DNA from: an uncultured Christensenella sp. | GTDB taxonomy: Bacteria > Bacillota > Clostridia > Christensenellales > UBA3700 | Reading direction: 5' to 3' | DNA: 11,587 bases | NCBI GenBank assembly: GCA_910578245.1 | Contig: CAJTPC010000035.1 | Coordinates: 1 to 11,587 of the forward strand | Part shown: one piece after another, positions 8,186 through 11,587 of the stretch | Position numbering within the stretch: position 1 is the stretch's first letter | Layout of the letters: the number at the start of each line of letters is the position of its first letter | The notes under the pieces: model-generated | Database searches by the model: none | The model's input: the letters and a program-made list of their open reading frames with translations, nothing else | Told to the model about the DNA's origin: nothing | Program-made: the position numbers and the translations under genes

Positions 8186-8719
8186 ATGGAAATGATGGGG
8201 ACTACCATTTGCGCGGTAAGACGCAATGGCAAAATCGCAATAGCAGGCGACGGACAAATCACTATGGGACAGAGCGTCATACTCAAGGGTACGGCGAAAA
8301 AGGTCAAGAGAATATTCGACGATAAGGTAGTTATAGGTTTTGCAGGAAGCGTATCCGACGCAATATCTCTCAGCGAAAAGTTTGAGAAAATGTTGCAAAA
8401 GTACAGCGGTAATCTTATGCGTAGCGCAGTAGAGCTTGCAGAACTTTGGAGAGATGATAAACTTCCGAGAAAGTTGGAAGCTATGATGCTTGTTGCTGAC
8501 AAGGAAAATTTACTTATTGTGTCGGGTAGCGGAGAAGTTATCGATCCCGATGGCGACGCTTGCGCAATAGGTTCTGGCGGCAACTACGCTTTGGCAGCTG
8601 CAAGAGCAATGGTAAAAGAAACAGAGCTTTCGGCAAAGGAGATTGCCTACAAGGCGCTCGTTATTGCCAGCGAACTTTGCGTATTCACCAACAACAATAT
8701 AATCGTAGAGGAGGTGTAG
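8186..8719 (+). CDS. hslV: ATP-dependent protease proteolytic subunit HslV (ClpQ)
   Basis: HslV is the dodecameric, proteasome-like peptidase chamber that works with the HslU ATPase in the cytoplasm. The 177-aa precursor starts MEMMG followed by TTICAV. As in other N-terminal nucleophile hydrolases, removal of the first five residues would expose Thr6 as catalytic Thr1. Numbered from that Thr, the active-site Asp17 (in AGDGQ), Lys33 (in TAKKVKR) and Ser125 (in GSGGNYALAA) are all present. The C-terminus (ELCVFTNNNIIVEEV) also matches the family. The start at 8186 follows AGGAG at 8175-8179 with 6-nt spacing; in-frame ATGs at 8192 and 8195 would give shorter propeptides. The gene follows trmFO by 3 nt. 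Its last codons contain the ribosome binding site for hslU, which begins 1 nt after the stop, so the two subunits should be made together. Confidence 0.97.
   Translation: MEMMGTTICAVRRNGKIAIAGDGQITMGQSVILKGTAKKVKRIFDDKVVIGFAGSVSDAISLSEKFEKMLQKYSGNLMRSAVELAELWRDDKLPRKLEAMMLVADKENLLIVSGSGEVIDPDGDACAIGSGGNYALAAARAMVKETELSAKEIAYKALVIASELCVFTNNNIIVEEV
8709..8714 (+). promoter_or_regulatory. Shine-Dalgarno of hslU, inside the end of hslV
   Basis: A perfect AGGAGG lies in the last coding codons of hslV, with 6-nt spacing to the hslU ATG at 8721. It supports the hslU start and links translation of the two protease subunits. Confidence 0.85.
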
Positions 8720-8720
8720 T

Positions 8721-10043
8721 ATGAATGATTTTACGCCAAAACAGATAGTAGCCGAGCTTGACAGATATATTATCGGTCAGAGTAGCGCAAAAAAGGCGGT
8801 AGCGGTCGCTCTTCGCAACAGATATAGAAGAAGCAGATTGCCTCAAGAATTGAGAGAAGAAATTTCGCCGAAAAATATAATTATGCAAGGACCTACCGGC
8901 GTGGGTAAGACGGAGATTGCAAGACGACTTGCAAGACTTGTCAAAGCTCCGTTTATAAAAGTAGAGGCTACTAAGTTTACCGAAGTAGGTTACGTTGGCA
9001 GAGACGTGGAGTCTATGGTGCGCGACCTTGTCGAAGCGTCTATAAGAATGGTGACGGAAGAGAAGTCAAAGGAAGTCGAACTCCGCGCAAGAGAAAGAGC
9101 GGAAGAGAAGTTAGTGCCTGCTATTACCAAGAAGAGAAAAGAAGCCTATCCCGATTTGACGGACGGACAAATGAAAGGATATATTTTGCAAGAGTTGCGC
9201 GAAGGCAAAGTAGACGACCTTGTAATCACTATTGACTTGCCTGTCAAGCCCAAACAACAGACTATCAGCAATAATAGCGATATGGAGATAAATATCAACG
9301 AGCTATTTGGCTCTATGATTGGCGGGGGTAAGACAAAGTCTAAGACCGTAACAGTGAAAGAGGCTTTGAAGATACTCATTGAAATGGAGGAGGAAAAGCT
9401 CATTGACCCCGACAATGTCAACGCAGAAGCTATCGCAAGAGCGGAAAACGAGGGTATTATCTTTATAGACGAGATAGATAAGATAGCAAGCAAGGCGAGC
9501 GGAAACAGTGGCGGACACGACGTATCTAGAGAGGGCGTGCAGAGAGATATATTGCCAATCGTTGAGGGATGCACCGTCAATACCAAGTACGGGCAAATCA
9601 AGACCGACCATATTCTTTTCATTGCCGCTGGCGCTTTTCATATTGCAAGCGTGTCTGATTTGATACCTGAACTTCAAGGCAGATTTCCGATATCGGTCAA
9701 ACTCGATAGTTTGAACGAAAAGGATTTTGAAGAGATATTGACTAAGCCTGACAATGCTATATTGATGCAATACACAGCGCTGCTAGGCGTGGACAACGTC
9801 AAACTAAAATTTACCGGCGACTCAATCAAAGAGCTTGCCAAGATTTGCGCGATAGAAAACGAAAACAAAGAAGATATAGGCGCAAGACGACTTCACACAA
9901 TGATGGAGAGTTTGCTTGAAGATATATCCTACGAGGCTTGCGATACGCAAGAACCTACCGAGGTAATTATTGACAAGGCTTTTGTAGACAAGCACTTTGA
10001 GAGCGTAATCAAAAAACTTAATCTCAACAAGTATATACTGTGA
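8721..10043 (+). CDS. hslU: ATP-dependent protease ATPase subunit HslU (ClpY)
   Basis: HslU is the hexameric AAA+ unfoldase that recognises substrates and threads them into HslV. The 440-aa product is close to E. coli HslU in length. Visible elements are the N-terminal PKQIVAELDRYIIGQ, Walker A GPTGVGKT at 57-64 (Lys63), and the pore loop GYVG at 90-93 (Tyr91). A charged intermediate (I) domain spans roughly 105-235. Walker B IIFIDEIDKIA has Asp250-Glu251. After it come the FIAAGAFH and LIPELQGRFPI segments, and the sensor-2 block IGARRLHTMMESLLEDISYEA. The C-terminal tail ends NLNKYIL, matching the conserved tail that docks between HslV subunits to activate them. The start is set by AGGAGG at 8709-8714. 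No codY follows; instead there is a 114-nt gap carrying a heptamer array, then hisS. Confidence 0.97.
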   Translation: MNDFTPKQIVAELDRYIIGQSSAKKAVAVALRNRYRRSRLPQELREEISPKNIIMQGPTGVGKTEIARRLARLVKAPFIKVEATKFTEVGYVGRDVESMVRDLVEASIRMVTEEKSKEVELRARERAEEKLVPAITKKRKEAYPDLTDGQMKGYILQELREGKVDDLVITIDLPVKPKQQTISNNSDMEININELFGSMIGGGKTKSKTVTVKEALKILIEMEEEKLIDPDNVNAEAIARAENEGIIFIDEIDKIASKASGNSGGHDVSREGVQRDILPIVEGCTVNTKYGQIKTDHILFIAAGAFHIASVSDLIPELQGRFPISVKLDSLNEKDFEEILTKPDNAILMQYTALLGVDNVKLKFTGDSIKELAKICAIENENKEDIGARRLHTMMESLLEDISYEACDTQEPTEVIIDKAFVDKHFESVIKKLNLNKYIL

Positions 10044-10059
10044 TTGCGGGAAAGCAAAT

Positions 10060-10094
10060 AAGAGATAAGAAATAAAAGATAAGAGATAAGAGAT
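10060..10094 (+). repeat. Heptanucleotide tandem array, 5 units (consensus AAGARAT)
   Basis: Five contiguous 7-nt units lie between hslU and hisS: AAGAGAT at 10060, 10081 and 10088, AAGAAAT at 10067 and AAAAGAT at 10074. Every unit starts AA and ends T, so a TAA recurs every 7 nt (10059, 10066, 10073, 10080, 10087), giving stops in all three forward frames. The rest of the 114-nt gap is A+T-rich. It holds a 7-bp direct repeat AAATATC (10102-10108 and 10114-10120) and the hisS ribosome binding site AGAGG (10146-10150), but no clear terminator or promoter. Confidence 0.85.
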
Positions 10095-10157
10095 TTTGAT
10101 AAAATATCCGTCGAAATATCTTAAAATTAAAATAGAATTAAGCAAAGAGGCAGAGAA

Positions 10158-11411
10158 ATGATAAGCATACCCAAGGGAACTAAAGACGTATTGCCAAGCG
10201 AGAGTTACAAGTGGCACTATATTGAGAATACCGTGCGCGAAGTAGCAAGACTGTTTGGCGCTAATGAAGTGCGTACTCCTACTTTTGAACACACGGAGTT
10301 ATTTTTGCGCGGTGTAGGCGATACGACGGATATTGTCAATAAAGAGATGTACACCTTTGAGGATAAGGGCAACAGAAGTATTACTCTTAAGCCCGAAGGA
10401 ACGGCAGGCGTGGCGAGAGCGTATATAGAAAATTCGCTTTTCAATGCTCCGCAACCTACCAAGATGTATTATATCACTCCCGTATTCAGATACGAAAGAC
10501 CGCAAGCCGGCAGATTGAGAGAACACCACCAATTCGGCGTAGAGTTCTACGGATCTTATTCGCCGCAAGCAGACGTCGAAGTTATGTCGCTTGCCAAGAG
10601 TATTTTTGCAAAGTTAGGCGTCAAGGACTTGCAACTCAATATAAATTCCATAGGTTGCAAAAGCTGTCGCAAGGACTACAATAAAGCGTTGAGAGAATAC
10701 TTCTCGTCTAAGATTGACGGTATGTGCGCTACTTGCAAAGAACGCCTTGACAAAAATCCGTTGAGAATACTCGACTGCAAAGAAGAGAAGTGCAAAGCTA
10801 TAGTCAAAGACGCTCCAAGCACAATAGACTATCTATGCGAAGATTGCAAGTCGCACCACGAGAGCGTGCGCAAGGGACTTACTTCAATAGGTTTAGAGTA
10901 TACCGTCAATCCGAGAATAGTCAGAGGACTTGACTATTATACCCGCACTGTGTTCGAGTTTATCTCGACAGGTATAGGCGCGCAAGGTACGGTATGCGGT
11001 GGCGGAAGATACAACGACCTCGTAGAGCAAGTAGGCGGAAAGCCTACGCCGGCGGTTGGTTTCGGTATGGGTATCGAGCGACTTATTATGGTACTTGAAA
11101 GCCTAGGTCTTCCTATTGGCGAACCGTATGCGCCGACAGTATATATTGCTCCCATGTGCGATAAAGCCAGAGATGTTGCATTGACAATCGCCAATGATTT
11201 GAGAGCAAAGGGAATATCTTCAGAGTTTGACGTAATGGACAGAAGTTTTAAGGCGCAAATGAAATACGCGGACAAGTTGTCTGCCGACTTTGTCATAATT
11301 ATAGGCGAGGACGAGTTGAAAGCAAATAAATTAGCCGTCAAGAATATGAAGACGGGCGAACAGGTGGAAATAAACTCTCAGAGTTTATTTGAGGTAATAA
11401 GTAAGAAGTAA
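10158..11411 (+). CDS. hisS: Histidyl-tRNA synthetase (class II)
   Basis: HisRS charges tRNA-His with histidine in the cytoplasm. The 417-aa product has the class II catalytic core (1-~320) and a C-terminal anticodon-binding domain (~325-417). Motif 2 is FRYERPQ at 110-116 (Arg111, Arg114). The histidine-binding block is RGLDYYTRT from Arg256, and motif 3 is GFGMGIERLIM. Between them lies a Cys-rich insertion with CxxC pairs at 167/170, 190/193 and 227/230 plus Cys207 and Cys212, including NPLRILDCKEEKC. This is usual for Clostridial HisRS and could bind metal. ATG 10158 follows AGAGG at 10146-10150 with 7-nt spacing. No T-box core is visible in the 114-nt leader. The last codons (V-I-S-K-K-stop) are written in a 7-nt repeat that continues past the gene, and the TAA stop is part of it. 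hisS is probably a separate transcription unit, but this is not proven. Confidence 0.97.
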   Translation: MISIPKGTKDVLPSESYKWHYIENTVREVARLFGANEVRTPTFEHTELFLRGVGDTTDIVNKEMYTFEDKGNRSITLKPEGTAGVARAYIENSLFNAPQPTKMYYITPVFRYERPQAGRLREHHQFGVEFYGSYSPQADVEVMSLAKSIFAKLGVKDLQLNINSIGCKSCRKDYNKALREYFSSKIDGMCATCKERLDKNPLRILDCKEEKCKAIVKDAPSTIDYLCEDCKSHHESVRKGLTSIGLEYTVNPRIVRGLDYYTRTVFEFISTGIGAQGTVCGGGRYNDLVEQVGGKPTPAVGFGMGIERLIMVLESLGLPIGEPYAPTVYIAPMCDKARDVALTIANDLRAKGISSEFDVMDRSFKAQMKYADKLSADFVIIIGEDELKANKLAVKNMKTGEQVEINSQSLFEVISKK

Positions 11412-11423
11412 TAAGTAAGAGGT
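11396..11423 (+). repeat. Heptanucleotide array overlapping the 3' end of hisS, 4 units (consensus AAKARGT)
   Basis: Contiguous units are AATAAGT at 11396 and 11410, AAGAAGT at 11403 and AAGAGGT at 11417. As in the array upstream of hisS, each unit begins AA and ends T, so TAA recurs every 7 nt (11395, 11402, 11409, 11416). The TAA at 11409 is the hisS stop codon. Confidence 0.8.
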
Positions 11424-11434
11424 ATTGATATTTA

Positions 11435-11444
11435 AGTCTATATC
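11435..11444 (+). repeat. Direct repeat AGTCTATATC, left copy
   Basis: This 10-bp sequence recurs exactly at 11548-11557. With the flanking NNTAC the match extends to 13 of 15 bases. The pair brackets the partial heptamer array and most of the double palindrome. Confidence 0.5.
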
Positions 11445-11459
11445 GTTACGTAATCAAGT

Positions 11460-11473
11460 AAGAAGTAATAGGT
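11460..11473 (+). repeat. Second, partial heptamer array (2 units)
   Basis: AAGAAGT at 11460 and AATAGGT at 11467 repeat the pattern of the array at the end of hisS, matching positions 11403-11416 at 13 of 14 bases. A degenerate unit, AATCAAGT at 11452, precedes them. The array abuts the palindromic repeat that starts at 11476. Confidence 0.6.
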
Positions 11474-11475
11474 GT

Positions 11476-11552
11476 TGTCATTTCGAGCGCAGTCGAGAAA
11501 TCTCATCCTTTTGACGTCACTCTGAGCGGAACGCAGAGAAGTCGAAGAGTCT
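11476..11552. repeat. Two tandem imperfect palindromes of the dispersed 'GTCATTyyGAGCG' type
   Basis: Copy 1 (11476-11506) reads TGTCATTTCGAGCGCAGTCG then AGAAATCTC. It can fold as TTTC/GAAA plus GA/TC with a 2-nt bulge. Copy 2 (11516-11552) starts GTCACTCTGAGCGGAACGC and ends GTCGAAGAGTCT. It can fold as CTCTG/CAGAG plus CG/CG around loop GAA, also with a 2-nt bulge. Both share the frame GTCAytCTGAGCG...GTCGA.GA.TCT. I recognise this type as a dispersed intergenic repeat seen in many bacterial genomes, REP- or MITE-like and without coding capacity. Function is unknown; it may protect mRNA 3' ends or mark non-autonomous mobility. Confidence 0.65.
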
Positions 11553-11557
11553 ATATC
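11548..11557 (+). repeat. Direct repeat AGTCTATATC, right copy
   Basis: Exact 10-bp match to 11435-11444, start to start 113 nt apart. Its first five bases overlap the right end of palindrome copy 2. Confidence 0.5.
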
Positions 11558-11587
11558 AATACACAATACTGATAAAATAAAATAATA

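Larger units (their letters stand above)
11412..11587. other. Non-coding stretch after hisS, to the window edge
   Basis: I see no gene here. In order the stretch holds the tail of the hisS heptamer array, an A+T-rich spacer with AGTCTATATC at 11435-11444, a partial second heptamer array (11460-11473), two tandem imperfect palindromes (11476-11552), a second AGTCTATATC (11548-11557), and a low-complexity A/T tail to the end. No palindrome is followed by a T-run on the + strand, so an intrinsic terminator for hisS is not evident. Confidence 0.7.

Noticed and set aside
9146..9622. 158-aa hydrophobic - strand frame inside hslU
   Set aside because: Its Ser/Ile/Leu-rich translation is what antisense of acidic, Lys-rich HslU codons gives; there is no independent evidence for it.
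10044..10058. Possible terminator after hslU (TTGC/GCAA hairpin)
   Set aside because: The stem is only 4 bp and no T-run follows.
10060..10094. CRISPR-like array
   Set aside because: Units are 7 nt and contiguous with no spacers, and there are no cas genes nearby.
10096..10127. Possible sigma-A promoter for hisS: TTGATA at 10096-10101 with TAAAAT at 10122-10127
   Set aside because: The spacer is 20 nt, too long for a good promoter; the hexamer at 17-nt spacing (TCTTAA) is poor. A promoter is likely somewhere here, but I cannot place it.
10044..10157. Possible T-box or other riboswitch ahead of hisS
   Set aside because: The leader is only 114 nt, a third of it heptamer array, with no T-box core, no specifier stem and no terminator-antiterminator pair.
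11512..11519. Perfect 8-bp palindrome TGACGTCA between the two repeat copies
   Set aside because: It is short, falls at the junction of two repeat units and has no second copy in the window; nothing supports a binding site.

Overview
The window comes from a low-to-moderate G+C bacterium, most likely an uncultured Firmicute (Bacillota) of the class Clostridia. The evidence is the conserved order comM-dprA-topA-trmFO-hslV-hslU, strong AGGAGG-type ribosome binding sites, the folate-dependent tRNA methyltransferase TrmFO, and a HisRS of the Cys-rich Firmicute type. The exact lineage cannot be read from the sequence alone. All eight genes lie on the + strand and the window is almost fully coding.

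Positions 48-10043 look like one transcription unit of seven genes, with gaps of 1-14 nt or a 4-nt overlap. It opens with an unusual gene (48-2162): a predicted lipoprotein with an extracellular carbohydrate-binding-like domain, followed by a polytopic GT-C-type glycosyltransferase-like membrane domain. Then come comM (DNA branch-migration AAA+ ATPase), dprA (RecA loader for incoming single-stranded DNA), topA (topoisomerase I), trmFO (tRNA U54 methylation), and hslV/hslU (the ATP-dependent two-part protease ClpQY). The xerC/codV gene often found between trmFO and hslV in Firmicutes is absent, and so is codY after hslU. comM and dprA form a DNA-uptake/recombination pair, topA relaxes negative supercoils, and the rest is tRNA modification and proteolysis.

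After a 114-nt gap comes hisS (10158-11411), followed by about 176 nt of non-coding DNA to the window edge. The non-coding DNA is the least ordinary part. hisS is flanked on both sides by 7-bp-period arrays (consensus AAKARRT) that place a TAA every 7 nt, so stops cycle through all three forward frames. The downstream array runs over the last codons of hisS and supplies its stop codon. Beyond it lie a partial second array and two tandem, related imperfect palindromes of the dispersed 'GTCATTyyGAGCG...' type. These are partly bracketed by a 10-bp direct repeat. I see no rRNA, tRNA, CRISPR, T-box or convincing intrinsic terminator.
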